NCBI GenBank assembly: GCA_033239005.1
Contig: BSQZ01000015.1
Location: 11,577,501-11,641,500 of the forward strand
From: Lamellibrachia satsuma
Taxonomy: Eukaryota; Annelida; Polychaeta; Sabellida; Siboglinidae
Direction: 5' to 3'
DNA: 64,000 nt
The notes under the pieces are model-generated. The model ran no database searches. It worked only from the letters and a program-made list of their open reading frames with translations, and was not told where the DNA came from. The position numbers were made by a program, and so were the translations under genes. Shown here piece after piece: positions 23,198-35,364 of this stretch (position 1 is the first letter of the stretch; every line of letters starts with the position of its first letter).

Positions 23198-24080
23198 TAT
23201 ATTTTGGTAGTTGTTAATAAAGACAAAAATTCCATCCGTTGTCAATATTTCTGGCGTTATGTTGCTGGACTGCATTCTGTTATTTTATGAGAAAATTGTT
23301 ATATTAGCGTGTGAATATGTTTCTGTGCGTTATTATATTAAGTATTTTTTTCCTGAATCACGCCATGGGCCGAAACTACTATTCTTAGAAATCAGCTACT
23401 GACGTGGGACAATAGAGCCGAAAACGTTAATGACACCTCTTTGCAACTTGTGATATGCTCAATTAACTTAAGACGATTAACTGAATAAAGGGCTTGATCA
23501 AATATAACGTGCTCACACAAACAATGAATTGATGCTATCAAACATTTACGTTATCATGTTTTGCTGATGAAACACCAGATAGATTAAAAGCATAAAATGT
23601 GCTTACACATGAAAACTATGAAATCACGCTTTCAAACATTTCAGTTAACAAGTGTTGATGATGAAACATCAGATAGATTAAACACATAAAGGGATTGATC
23701 ACATAAAATGTGCTCACACAAACAATGAAGTCAATACATTATATATTACAATACAAACTTAACTAGTTATTACGTTTATTCGTGGACGTTTCCATTAAAC
23801 ATTAATTACTTGAATTTGGTTCATTTCTTTATTATGTCAACCACTTTCTTTTAATTTATTTATATTGCTATATTTTTATAAATAATTCCACATCATTATT
23901 ATTATATTACCGTGTACGTATGTTTCTGTGCACAATCATAATTTCCGCCTCTCCGCCTTTCTTACTGATTCAGGCCGTGGGCCGAAACAACTATTCTTAG
24001 ATTTCCGCCGCTTAGCTAGAGTGGGCCGAATCGACCGTCGCTGATTTCAATAGCGACAGTGAAATGGGCCGAACCATCCG
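22620..24080. repeat. Region with nine dispersed GGGCCGAA / TTCGGCCC motifs
   Basis: Motif starts: 22656 and 22672 (TTCGGCCC), then GGGCCGAA at 22682, 22737, 22781, 23367, 23979, 24023 and 24066. Extended forms recur: TGGGCCGAACCATCC three times, GGGCCGAAACAACTA twice and a related ACTACTATTCTTAGA form. 22671-22690 is a perfect 20-bp palindrome. The region is split by an AT microsatellite. It is probably the remains of a repeat family; no coding function was seen. Confidence 0.6.
22991..23203. repeat. (TA)n / (CATATA)n microsatellite
   Basis: About 210 bp of TATA and ACATATAT text with short CACA and GCATAC interruptions. Confidence 0.9.
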
Positions 24081-24150
24081 GGACCCCATCGAACCACCGT
24101 CCTCTCGATCGACAGGCGGGTGCTCTAACCATTAGACCACCGCTCCCCAC
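24075..24150 (-). ncRNA. tRNA-like sequence, probably a SINE head (pseudo-tRNA)
   Basis: The minus strand reads GGAGCGGTGGTCTAATGGTT, then AGAGCACCCGCCTGTCGATC and GGTGGTTCGATGGGG. An A-box-like TGGTCTAATGG and a B-box-like GGTTCGAT are present at tRNA spacing. The T arm and acceptor stem do not pair properly, so I call it a degenerate tRNA-derived element, not a functional tRNA. The closest feel is tRNA-Asp around CCCGCCTGTC. Confidence 0.5.
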
Positions 24151-25518
24151 TAAGAAGACTGCAGCCTGTAGATGTGTGTGTATGGTGGTATTTAAATTGG
24201 ACAGCTTAAATCATAATTTAACAATGAAGTGAATGAACACTGAATAGGACGATTCCGTTGGCATTGCCATTAGCATTGAATGCACCTCGATTATCACCCA
24301 CGCAATTATAACAAAACATTCAACATTTTAAAAAACCGATAACTGCACCAATCCATCAACTGATAAACGGGCCGCAAATAAACGTACGTATTCCTACACG
24401 ATACTGGATACTGACGTTTCGCGTTTGTTCGTTCGTAAAAACAACTCAACTCGCAGAATTTACATTTGGCGATATACTTCGTTTTGCCATCTTGCGGCGA
24501 TTATCATAATAGATACGTCGCCATCTGGCGACCAGCCGCAATAAACTCGGCAACAAATTTTCATGCTTTAGCTTTGGTAGGCCCTAGTCAGTTGTGGAAA
24601 ACTTTCGCACCCGTATTTAATGTTTATGTGATCGTTCTCAACGATGAACTGTTTATGCCGACCAGTTTACGCCATGCATTCATTGCTAAAGAGTAAGTAT
24701 ATGCTATACAAAACTATGTAAAACCAACATAGTTCGAAAGGTCAACGAGCTGATCGCCAGTCGGTGGCACCGACCCCCGGCCCTGCCCCTGGTTATGACT
24801 GACACGTGACTGTGTATTGAATTCGTGTTATCTTTGACCGGGATGCCACCCCCGGGAAAGTCATGACATTTCTGGAGACGCGTGTGCTTTTGAAAAAAAA
24901 CCCAGGGAAGGGGTGTTTTTCAATGGACGAAAAGGGGGTCTCAACAACCAAAAAAGGGATGTTTTTGTAGGAAAAAAGCAAAGGCAAAGGGGTGCATGCA
25001 ATTACTAAATTAATTTAATTGTGAAGTCTCATGTTGCCAATAAACAGGGATGCAACAAAAGCTACAAATGTATAATTCCAGGAAATAATTCAGGAAATTA
25101 GGTCTTGGTATAAAAGTGGTATAATTTCAATGAAGAAATCGCCCATAACTAACATTTAACAGCATTTTTTATCTGTGAACTAACATGGGCACCCACAGAT
25201 TATTGGAGTGGTCCCCCCGGGCTTCAACCAAGATCTCCCTTTGAGCATCCGTTGTATTTCAGAGATTGCATGTTCAGTCCCCTATAGACATTAGATGCCT
25301 CAAAGATTACATTCTGACTAACTTGCATTTAATTTATTTTGCATATTAAAAAATATGGATTTTTTATATGCAGCACATTTGTCATTGTACTTTTATTTAG
25401 CTGCCTGTGTCTGCTCTAGAAAAACATTTGTCAAACTTTTTTGTAACGACAATGTGTAACTTTTTATGTACAGATGTGACTTATGATGTTCATAAAATTC
25501 TATGATATAGATCTTGCT
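24151..25518. other. No recognised gene
   Basis: A 76-codon plus-strand frame (24466-24696) ends in a GTAAGT-like donor (AAAGAGTAAGTA), but I recognise no homology. It could be a non-coding upstream exon of ECHDC1 or chance. The rest is unassigned. Confidence 0.35.
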
Positions 25519-25662
25519 CAGTGGCGTATCTAGGATATCGCAAAGGGTGGACCACGCCTATTCATCCATAATACCATGTAGCAACACAATGAAAAAATAC
25601 TGACTAAAAACTAAGCCAAGGGGGGACTATGGCCCAATGGTCTCCCCCTAAATATGCCACTG
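25519..25662. mobile_element. 144-bp hAT-like MITE
   Basis: The left end CAGTGGCGTATCTAGGATA pairs with the right end, whose reverse complement reads CAGTGGCATATTTAGG. CAGTGGCGTA is a common hAT terminus. The flanking 8-mers ATCTTGCT and ATCCTGTG match at only 5 of 8 positions, so the target duplication is eroded or absent. Confidence 0.65.
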
Positions 25663-25737
25663 ATCCTGTGTAATCATAATATAATTACTCAGAAAAGTAT
25701 ACTTTTTCTGGTATTACCTATTTGCTATTCCTATATT

Positions 25738-26203
25738 TACATACCGTATTCGTCCTATTAAGCATACATGCCCTAATAAGCGTACACCCCTATTTTTTTC
25801 GATGTTCAGTGACGACAGAAGCCTGAGAAAATCGAAAGTTCCACATGTATCAGCTATGGTATGTTTTTGACCACGTGTAACACCAACCTAGCCCTTCATT
25901 GAATATCTGGACAGTCACTTCCACTGAGTCTTGATGTGTTCTGCCTGAATTTTCATGGCCCCACATCGAGCACATGGTTGATTATAACTGTATCAGTGTC
26001 TGTATGATAACCAGTCTGTTACTAAGTTTTAGTCATGCTGAACATTTTCCACTGCTTTTCTCTTCACTCATACTTAAGTTTAAATACGTGGTAACCACAG
26101 TTAGTTGTCAAGATGTTGGTAAAAATACAATTTCTGAGTTTCTCTGCATCTCAAAAATTTGTCAAGCGTACTGTACGCTTAATAGGATGAATACAGTATG
26201 TGT
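25738..26203. mobile_element. MITE-like element with ~28-bp terminal inverted repeats
   Basis: Left ATACCGTATTCGTCCTATTA followed by AGCATACA; right, reverse-complemented, ATACTGTATTCATCCTATTA followed by AGCGTACA. The two arms match at 25 of 28 positions. The ~410-bp interior has no transposase. A second CCTAATAAGCGTAC motif follows the left arm. Confidence 0.75.
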
Positions 26204-26463
26204 AATTCAACTGGCACAGTAATGTCATATGGATGCAACACTGAGCCCAGTAGCCGACATGTAGCTCTCCCTGGAGGTGTGAGGCACTGAGGATTGAGTA
26301 TCAGTGGACCCAATGTCTGTATGCTATTGATTTATCCCTCGGGTGTATTCATTATTATCTATTTTGGCAATAACAGTTTTGGGATCAACTGTTCATCATC
26401 ATCCGGGGTGAAGCTGGCACTGATACTGGTCGTTGATTTTTTTCCTTTGACACTAATCCTGTG

Positions 26464-26760
26464 TCACTGCCGTCTCCACTGCCCATCTCTACTCCCCCAT
26501 CCCTCGCTGACATTCTCCACTCTCTTCCCACTCCTGCCAAATCTCACACAGTCCTCCCATCTCAGTCTCAGCCTTCCTCCTCTTCTACCCTCCGCTCTGG
26601 TCGTATCCGCTCTTTTCATCAGCCATTCCACTTCCATTTGTTCCACATGTCCAGCCCACTTTAACCGGCTCCTCACCAACTTTCTCCCTCAGCTCCTCCA
26701 ATCTTCACTTTTCTATTCTTTTTACTCCTACAAACGTATAACGTGTAGTATAGCAATCTA
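26464..26760 (-). mobile_element. LINE ORF2 C-terminal fragment
   Basis: The minus-strand frame reads RSRLKWAGHVEQMEVEWLMK, then RADTTRAEGRRGGRLRLRWE and DCV. This is the highly recognisable C-terminus of a non-LTR retrotransposon ORF2. Confidence 0.75.
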
Positions 26761-27089
26761 ATTTTAAATAGTATAATATAAGTTTCGCTCATTAACTAAG
26801 GCTACAACATTCATCAAATGGTTGTTGTCTATGTTTCCATTGAAAGGTATTTTAACAATTTTGTTCAGCTATCTCTTTTTTATTTTGAGGCATAGCTAAT
26901 TTGATTTTGTAAGATATGATGATTGAGTAAATGCAGAGTTAATTGTGTGATAACGTACAGTTACTGAAGGGTGTCGACTTTCCAAATTGACAAAAACAGC
27001 TTCACATGTGGAGTGCTGTTACACTCCCTACCCAGACGACACTAGTGTGTGCCCCTGACATACCATATGTAGACCCCATATAATACTAA

Positions 27090-27142
<53 letters not shown>

Positions 27143-28747
27143 CAGTGCTAGGCTCCACTTTGATAGAGAAACCCTGTACTACCGTGATGAATCTTATACC
27201 TAATAAAACATGTATATTCATCATGACTGAGGTGTCACTCATATACCAAAGCACACAACACAACAACATGGTGAATATGCTAGATATGCTGATAAAATAA
27301 ATAACTGGTTTTGATTTTCATGAATACGGACATCGTTGGTTTGTTTTGTTTAAGCATTTTTTAAGTAAATATAAATGAAGGTATACTCTATGTAACATGT
27401 TAATTTCCTCTCTCATAATGCACATTTAAGCACACACGCACGCACGCACGCGCGCACACGCACGCACACACACACACACACACACAAAGTACTGTTATGT
27501 TTTCTTTCAGAGAAAATGGAAGAAACCTAGACTTTTGCACCACTTTTCTGGATAAACCCCACGTTGCGGAAAACAGATCTGGGTTCACCTTGTGAATTAA
27601 CACATTTATGCATCGTATTCGTGTATACCAAGTTTTCAAGACATGACAGCATTACAAAAAGGCTAGCTGTGCAACTGAATGGTAGACAATTGTGTTTTTA
27701 ATTATGTTTTGTTTGTTAAACCTCAAGAAAATGAACAGAACTGCTAGAGGGTGCATATAAAAATCAGTTTATCAACATTAGAAACACTACTGGTTCTGTG
27801 TTTTAATAGATCACTACATTGGCCACTCCTCTTAGACTGTCAGATTATTAGAACATATTCAACCTCCTTAACTCAACAAAATGGCTACAAAAACATAGAG
27901 GATGACATTCTAATCATTATTAATATTGTTTATTCAGATCTTTACATTAAAACCAGTACCACTGAATCGAATGCAGTTATTTGGATATAAATTGCAACAT
28001 GGGTCTTGGAATAAGAGTGCATTTATAACGGCTAATTTTAGCCATTATGATAATTTAATATAGCTAATCTCTCATGGACTCCGCCTGAAACGGCGTCGAT
28101 TCTGATGCATCGACTAGACTATGCGTTGTCGCTCCCGATTTGAAAATGCCATTAATGCGGCTCAACTCCGGTGACGATTGTTTAATGAGAACGTTATCAT
28201 CGTTCAATTTCGGTGGAAACATTATACAAGGTTAGAGTTGTCTTCAGCTGAGCTCTGACTAACTAATACAATAAAACAAGAATTTCGGGCGAACAGTAAG
28301 ACTAAACAATCGAAAATGGACGGCATATGGATACTCGGAGCACCGTTGAGGAGGAGGATTCGGTAGAAGGAAATACACAAAGAAAGAATGGATCATTGAC
28401 GATTTGTCTAAACATAACAGAGAACGCCGTAAGCCTGTCTCCACAGTTAACCGGAACGCGTAGTCTGATGATAAATCTAAGTAAAGCTGTTGTAATAACC
28501 ATCCAAAAAGAGAACGAGCTGAGCTGATATGACTTGTTCGTCGAAAAGCAAACATAGATAGCAGAGCAGGCGGCAGCTTGCAATGGCTATCGAGTGGTAT
28601 ACTGAAGTACTAATATTATTAATCGGGAACATCTGTTTTCGTGACCTATTGTCACATAAACTGACGGTGAGATGTCGGCAGCTGAACAGGTGTAACATCA
28701 TTTGGACGAATGGTCAACGAAACGAACATGATTAACGTTAACGGAAA
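26761..28747. other. No gene; two microsatellites
   Basis: (AT)n lies at 27093-27139 and (CA/CG)n at 27431-27486. The remainder has no frame with recognisable homology. Confidence 0.5.
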
Positions 28748-29032
28748 GTGGCTATCATTCTGATGATACAAAACAAGGACGGTTTACGCGACTACAACAA
28801 CTGGAGAGGTGTGACGCTTCTGTCGGTGTCTCGTAATACTATTTGCGTTGAAAGGTTTCGTGAGGTTATCGACAAAACAAAAAAGCAAGTGCCTATAAGG
28901 AGTAATCAACGATTGATAACATCCTTACTCGTTATAGTATCACCAGTATGGTTACCTTATTCCAGAATGACCCATTTAATTTTTATTGACTTGGCTAACG
29001 CATTTGGCGGTGCAAACAAATATTCGTTGTAG
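28748..29032 (+). pseudogene. LINE reverse transcriptase fragment
   Basis: Degenerate RT text: YNNWRGVTLLSVS, then LIFIDLANAFGG, matching the NWRGITLLS and FxDxxxAFD regions of non-LTR RTs. It is short and broken, about 240 bp upstream of ECHDC1. Confidence 0.55.
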
Positions 29033-29271
29033 AATATCATGGTCATCGTCAGAATTTCTGAGAACAATCGAGTACAATCAGATACCAAGTGTAATAAGAT
29101 AATTGCGAAACCATTTGTTGATCATCTGGAGGAACTCCTCCGCGTGTCCTGAGATGTTCTGTGGGTGAGAAAAGCCCAAAATAAGATAATTTATTAGGGC
29201 AAAGCAGTTCCAATGTATTACGTCATCGATGTATGCACAAATAGTTATGTGTATATATGATATTGTTACGC

Positions 29272-30821
29272 AGGTGTGAAGAGGCCATGTCGACAGTTGT
29301 TGTTAAACAGAATCGTCCAGCGCCACTGCAGCACTGCGAACGAGGCGGCTGAACGGGACCAGCTGTTAAGTTACACAGGCGGCTCGGTGAACCTGGAACT
29401 GGACTCTGCCGGAATTGCAACAATTACGTTGGACAACCCAGAGAAACACAATGCAATGAGTGGTGGGTGTCAACACAATTTTTGTCATTAAATAAAATCC
29501 AACATCACACATCCAAATTGTCAATTTTGTGGCTTTAAACATTCCCGGGATGTATTTATGATGTTCACATAATTCTATTCTTACATGGAAAACATATTTC
29601 ATAAGCCGCATATTTACGTTGAACGGTGCTAGTTGAACAAGGTTATGGATCGCCGAAGTGAAGTTCTTGGTTGCTAATAATGTAAACACCTCGTAGAAAA
29701 CATTCCACATCCAGAACTGGTTCCGCTTCTCTTTCAATTCAACAACATAGAAAACCTGTACTAAGAAAACCTTGCAGAAAATCGCGAGAAGTTGACATAT
29801 TTGTGGAACTGGGAATATCATTAGAGTTTAAGATACTTTAAAATGTTGGATTTGATCAGCCATTGACTTCCTAAGCATTACAGGAATTAACTTCTTGAAA
29901 ACTTCACATGCCACACGGAGCACGTTGCTCCAGATGAAGCACGTTGCTCCAGATGAAGCATGTTGCTCCAGATGAAGCACGTTGCTCCAGGTGAAGCACG
30001 TCGCTCCAGATGAAGCACGTTGCTCCAGATGAAGCACGTTGCTCCAGATAAAGCACGTTGCTCCAGATGAAGCATGTTGCTCCAGATGGCGATCTTGATG
30101 ACTCTTCATTATTGTAACAACTGTTCCTTCTTTTTACCTTCCAGGAACGATGATGATTGACCTTGCTGACATTGTCCAGGACCTGGAGAAGTGGAAAGAG
30201 GGCAAGGGGGTGATCTTGCGGGGCAGCAACGATGCCTTCTGTTCGGGCGCCGACCTTCAGCTCGTAAAGGGAATAATGAATCGGGACGGTGGCAGTAATA
30301 TGTGTACATTCATGCAGGACACTTTGTCTCGTCTCTACACACTGCCGTTGGTCAGTGTCGCTCTAGTTCATGGCGTTGCACTGGGCGGCGGTGCAGAGTT
30401 GACAACGTCGTGTGATTACAGGATCGTGACGAAGGACGCGTCTATCGGCTTCGTGCAGGTGAAGATGGGCGTGATGACCGGGTGGGGTGGGGGCACTCGC
30501 CTGGTGCAACTCATTGGCAGGACGGCCGCCCTAGACCTGCTGACCACCGGCAAAGCGCTGAGTTGGCGGGAGGCGTTGTCTATCGGACTGGCCAACGGAA
30601 TGGTTCAAGCGGCCGACGGGGCAGCACTGGACAATGCGAAAGAATGGCTGGAACACCGGACTTTGGGCGAACCGGCCGTTGTTCAGGCGGCGAAGAAGAT
30701 CGTCACTGCAGCATCGCCAGATATTTATAGATCTTTGGCGAAAGAAAAAGACGCATTTTGTGACGTGTGGGCAGGCCCGGCACACGTGACCGCCATGCAG
30801 AGAAAGCCCAAACACAAATAG
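29272..30821 (+). CDS. ECHDC1: Ethylmalonyl-CoA decarboxylase (crotonase superfamily)
   Basis: Two coding exons. The ATG at 29276 to 29462 is joined in phase to 30145-30821, giving 287 residues (human ECHDC1 about 307). An acceptor-like ACGCAG ends at 29272, so an upstream non-coding exon is likely. The crotonase fold is plain: ITLDNPEKHNAMSG (residues 50-63) and the oxyanion-hole motif SNDAFCSGADL near 91. The second oxyanion segment, VALGGGAELTTSCDYRI, is near 139. MTGWGGGTRL replaces the PGxGGT of enoyl-CoA hydratases, and Trp-Gly-Gly there is typical of ECHDC1. The family decarboxylates ethylmalonyl-CoA and, less well, methylmalonyl-CoA as a metabolite-proofreading step in the cytosol. 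The Arg-rich N-terminus could act as a presequence, but this is uncertain. The intron carries a 19-bp minisatellite 57 bp before the acceptor. Confidence 0.93.
29918..30088. repeat. 19-bp minisatellite, ~9 copies, in the ECHDC1 intron
   Basis: Unit GAAGCACGTTGCTCCAGAT, with C/T and A/G variants. It ends about 57 bp upstream of the exon-2 acceptor, so it overlaps the branch-point neighbourhood. Confidence 0.9.
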
Positions 30822-31870
30822 ATCCATTCATGTAGTGAACCAGCAGTATGTTGGTAGATAGTTTTACGCATATCTAAATATATACTTGTCGCCGGTTGCT
30901 TTGTTATTTTGTTCAGTTTTACACCTACTTGTGTATTTTTAACATATTCTTATAAAAATGTCCTCCCTCCCAGGCGATACACCTGGTGTAACACCGTTGG
31001 TCCAAAACAATTTGCATGGCTGCCTCCAAACGAAGACATGAACCGTTTGTTACGTGATGTGCGCCTTAAAACATTACTTACATTACATGTAGCGTTGTCG
31101 TTTTGTTTCCCCGAGAAGCATAATCACTATGATAAAACTGAAAACCATATTGAATTCAAAAGAGGTGCTTATTCACGCTACGTCATTTGGTGGGGCAGAC
31201 CAAGCGTTATGCTTTTAGTGACGAAACACCAACTTCTGCAATGTTTTTCTACGTCCCAAAGACATTTTCTTACAAAACCTTGAGGGAATCTTTAGCGAAG
31301 CTGCAAAACCTTGATGGAACATATTGTATGAATGATAAAAAAATTACTTTTTAACTTGTTGTTAAATATAGTCGTTTGGCTGGTCTCTAACAAGAACATA
31401 TGCAAACAACCGATTGCCTCTACTCAGCGTAAAAATATTGCCAACAATTTAGATGTGTTACTACACCGCCTATGGGGCGTGTAGCATATGCAAACATCCA
31501 AGAAACGTATAATAATCGTTGAACAGCTGAGTAATGAGACTAAAAACCTTGTTACAGTACCTTACGCTATGGCGATTTACGTTATGCGTAACCATTGCGA
31601 CGGTTTTACTTCGACGTTTTTTATTTATGCACTCATGTCGTCGAAGTCACTTCGCAGTAATTTGGTGCGACAATAGCCTGCAATAATAGTAAGTAGGGGA
31701 AGGTTGGGACCACAGTTTTAGCTATAAACACAAAAACTTATGTATGTCTATGTACGTTTAATTACCACCGGCCTACCTACAACGTATTTACTATCAAGTA
31801 TCTTCCTATTTTTTATTGGCATTTCAGGTTTACTTGAAACCGCTTAATTCCCATCTTCCTCATCCAACAC
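30822..31870. other. 3' flank of ECHDC1, no recognised gene
   Basis: I see no clear AATAAA close to the stop. A 124-codon plus-strand frame (30909-31283) has no family resemblance and atypical composition, so I do not call it. Confidence 0.4.
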
Positions 31871-31875
31871 CAAGC

Positions 31876-33096
31876 CTATGTAATGAAAATTGCGTATGAC
31901 ACAATTACATAGTCGTCTTGGTGAATGTGGAGGTCCGCATAATGTTCATTTTGCTTGTCATCTTCCACGTCCGTGTCTCGTATCTCCCGTTCATCATGCC
32001 TGCCGTTGTCGATGTCTGTGTAAACTGTTCCTGGCCTGCTTTTTCTCCGTTTTGTTGCAGTTGCTTTTCGAGTAGCTGCCTTCTGGCATGGCCATAGGTC
32101 CTCAGATGTGTGCCTCTCAGATGACTCGGGTGATCCTTGACTGGTAGATGCTGCTGGTGATCCTTGACTGGTTGATGGTGCTGGTTCTGTCGCAGGTGTA
32201 TTCATATCAACGCATCTGTCAGTGACAGCCGCCGACAGGAACGCATCGTCGAGGAATATATTCATGTTCATGGAATATATGCCGGTTGCTTTGAATGATG
32301 ACGTTATGTTGCTGTGTGAGAACGCTTTACCAAACGCTTGCCCACTCAGTTCTGCAACATCATAAATGGTGATCGTCTTAGCTGGATGTGAGAGCATCCA
32401 AGAAGCGCACGCCATGTTGAAGTACCGTTTAAAGGGCCCATATACTCCTACATCTACGGGCTGCATTCAATGACTGCAATGTGGAGGGAACATGACAATA
32501 GACAACCCCTTTCCTCGCGCCATTTCCACGACCTCTACAGAACTGCATGGTTATCCGTGACTCGAACTCCACGTTTCGTTACATTATACATCCAGGTGCT
32601 CAATGAAGTGTTCCAGTACCTTCGGGAACAATCCAGAATTCATCCATCCAGACTGGGTGGTAAGACCCCGATTTCCATTTGGAGCCCCGTTTATCTTGTA
32701 ATCGCGGAAGTTTACACGTAGAAATATATATGCAGGGGGCAACGCATGGCCAACTGCATTTATGCAGCAACAAAGGGTGACAATGGTGCCACGTTCAGCA
32801 GAAGTTAGCTGACCAACCTTTTTCAGTCCGTTTTGGGTCAACACTTTGCCAGGTTTCTGATCGGTTGTCAAACCAGTTTCATTTAAGTTCCATATCTGAC
32901 GCGGTTCATATGCATGCCTATGGATAACGATTTCAAAATTATCAAAGAACTGAGACACACTTGTTACGTTGAAGCTAGTAGCATGCAAACTAGTTGCCTC
33001 TGGCATCCGCAAACCGAGTTCGTTTCTGCGCTTAAGGAAACCATTCAACCAATCAACTCCCGCCATTTTATTGGCATGCCATGAAGATGGCACGCC
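31876..33096 (-). pseudogene. Pogo/Tigger-type DDE transposase relic
   Basis: Two minus-strand frames, 33105-32584 and 32466-31876, cover the middle and end of a pogo-like transposase. The end of the CENP-B-type DNA-binding region reads NKMAGVDWLNGFLKRRNELG, then RQIWNLNETGLTTDQK, FPPHCSH and QPVDVGVYGPFKRYF, and a C-terminal Ser-rich tail. In active relatives the first catalytic position is Asp (WNxDET); here it is Asn. A stop precedes MQPVDVG and the frame shifts near 32530. The N-terminus is cut off at the border of the 81-bp minisatellite. It is inactive on these grounds. Confidence 0.85.
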
Positions 33097-33703
33097 TAGT
33101 GGCACACCGAGTTAGAACATGCCATGAAGATGGGCGTGTCTTTCCATTTCACTCAGTGTACTCGTATACTAGTCGCCTAGTGGCACACCGAGTTAGAACA
33201 TGCCATGAAGATGGGCGTGTCTTTCCATTTCACTCAGTGTACTCGTATACTAGTGGCCTAGTGGCACACCGAGTTAGAACATGCCATGAAGATGGGCGTG
33301 TCTTTCCATTTCACTCAGTGTACTCGTATACTAGTCGCCTAGTGGCACACCGAGTTAGAACATGCCATGAAGATGGGCATGTCTTTCCATTTCGCTCAGT
33401 GTACTCGTCGCTAGTCGCCTAGTGGCACACCGAGTTAGAACATGCCATGAAGATGGGCGTGTCTTTCCATTTCGCTCAGTGTACTCGTATACTAGTCGCC
33501 TAGTGGCACACCGAGTTAGAACATGCCATGAAGATGGGCATGTCTTTCCATTTCACTCAGTGTACTCGTCGCTAGTCGCCTAGTGGCACACCGAGTTAGA
33601 ACATGCCATGAAGATGGGCGTGTCTTTCCATTTCACTCAGTGTACTCGTATACTAGTCGCCTAGTGGCACACCGAGTTAGAACATGCCATGAAGATGGGC
33701 ATG
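33076..33703. repeat. ~81-bp minisatellite, 8 copies
   Basis: Units contain CACACCGAGTTAGAACATGC, CATGAAGATGGGCGTG and TTTCCATTTCACTCAGTGTA. The step is about 81 bp. The CATGCCATGAAGATGG piece also occurs once in the adjoining pogo coding sequence (33076-33090). Confidence 0.92.
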
Positions 33704-34320
33704 TTCGTCAGCGAATCGAATTCAAACTTCTTTTACTTGTGTTTCGCGCTGTGCATCATCTCTGCCCAGTGGATCTGTCATCGCTAGTGGTTACATACCC
33801 AGTTACCCACCCGAACACTGAGATCCGCCGATCAACATCTATTGACTATACCGCGGTACAGTCTCGAGCGGTACGGTCGTCGGGCCTTTTCTGTGGCAGG
33901 GTCGACACTGTGGAACGCCCTGCCCCCCCCCCGCAATTAGGCAAGCCAACTCCGTTGCGGTATTCAAGTCACTCTTGATAACACATCTCTTTCACGAAGC
34001 CTTCCGAACACTCATTCTTTATTTTATTTGTTTGTTTAATTTATCGGATTAACTTATATGTTTATCTAATGTATCAACTTAATTGTAGTTGTTTATTTTA
34101 ACATTTTATATTTTAATGTAATGTATTCATTTATTTAACTTCTTTAAAATACTCATTTATTTAATTCATTTTTTAAACTTTTTATTTAACTTATGTTTAC
34201 CTGTCTTTTAACCACATTTTATGTTAGCTTTATTTTTAATTATTTAGCATTATCTTGTTAACGCCTTTGAGCAGGTTTTTAACCTGGATACACGGCGCAT
34301 TATAAATGTATAATAATATA
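33704..34320 (+). mobile_element. LINE 3' end (CR1/L2-like)
   Basis: The plus strand encodes RQRIEFKLLLLVFRAVHHL, then, after a frame change, SRAVRSSGLF/TLWNALP-type text and SLLITHLFHEAF, the usual ORF2 end. The 3' tail reads GATACACGGCGCATTATAAA followed by TAATAAT. It is fused directly to the minisatellite on its 5' side. Confidence 0.75.
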
Positions 34321-35100
34321 TAAATACTCAGACAATATCAGAATGTCATATTGAACACAAACAAATATGGGAGAATATCGCGCCAGTCAATAGGGGGACC
34401 CATGAGCCGGCTCATCGGACCCCATGGTCATGCATCCCGGCTCATAGGTGTCTGATCACAATTATAAACGCAAAATGAGCTTTACTAAAAAGTAGACCAG
34501 CGTGTGCCAAAATAGGCTTCATTCAATGACAGAACTAACATTGTACTACGTATAGTAGATGTAGAACGAAAACAACAAAATACGATAGATTTACTCAAAA
34601 ATATTTTGTAGGTAAAACACAGACCGTCGCGATTTTGCGAGCTTTTTGTCATCCGTCATTAGTCAAAAGGCCGTGACGTCGTACGTAGTCTGACGTGTAT
34701 CTAAAACTCTTCAGATGGCGCCACTGTTACAACAAGTAATGCAATAAATCGACCGGTAATTTAATAATCGACCGGTAACGTAATAACAATTATGATGATA
34801 ATCATTATGGTGATGATGCTATTAATAATGATGATGTAGAATGTGATGATGAGGGTAATAAACGATTATGATGATACAAGACGTTTCTTGTTCGTATTGA
34901 CGTGCAGCCTCTTACTCGTTCGTTCACCGAGGAGAAACGGCAGTTGCGTCTCGTAATTTCCGCCTAACATAGTGTAAACTATACGTACCACTTTACGTAT
35001 AGTGTACCACACCAACGTATGATTGTAATATTTCTTTATTAATTGCACTAAGAATTAAATGACACACAAGATGTAATCAAAAAAGGGTTATTAACGTGTA
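34321..35100. other. No recognised element
   Basis: AT-rich. The only pattern noted is a short direct repeat ATCGACCGGTAA at about 34748 and 34769. Confidence 0.4.
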
Positions 35101-35105
35101 TCATA

Positions 35106-35364
35106 TGTATGTATGTATGTATGTATGTATGCATGTATGTATGTATGTATGTATGTATGTATGTATGTATGTATGTATGTATGTATGTATGTATGTATGT
35201 ATGTCTGTATGTCTGTATGTATGTATGTATGTATGTATGTATGTATGTATGTATGTATGTTTGTATGTATGTATGTATGTATGTATGTATGTATGTATGT
35301 ATGTATGTATGTATGTATGTATGTATGTATGTATGTATGTATGTATGTATGTATGTATGTATGT
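35106..35364. repeat. (ATGT)n tetranucleotide microsatellite
   Basis: About 65 units with a handful of substitutions (GCATG, GTCTG, GTTTG). It produces spurious YVCM/HTYI open frames in every frame. Confidence 0.97.

Noticed and set aside
24075..24150. Functional tRNA gene
   Set aside because: A- and B-box-like text is present but the T arm and acceptor stem do not pair; better explained as a tRNA-derived SINE head.
24466..24696. 76-codon frame ending at a GTAAGT-like donor
   Set aside because: No recognised homology and no following exon identified; kept only as a possible upstream exon.
30909..31283. 124-codon frame downstream of ECHDC1
   Set aside because: No domain or family resemblance and no splice context; likely chance.
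31690..31730. GGGGAAGGTTGGGACCA as the pogo element's terminal repeat
   Set aside because: It lies at a plausible distance from the relic, but no matching inverted end could be found beyond the minisatellite.
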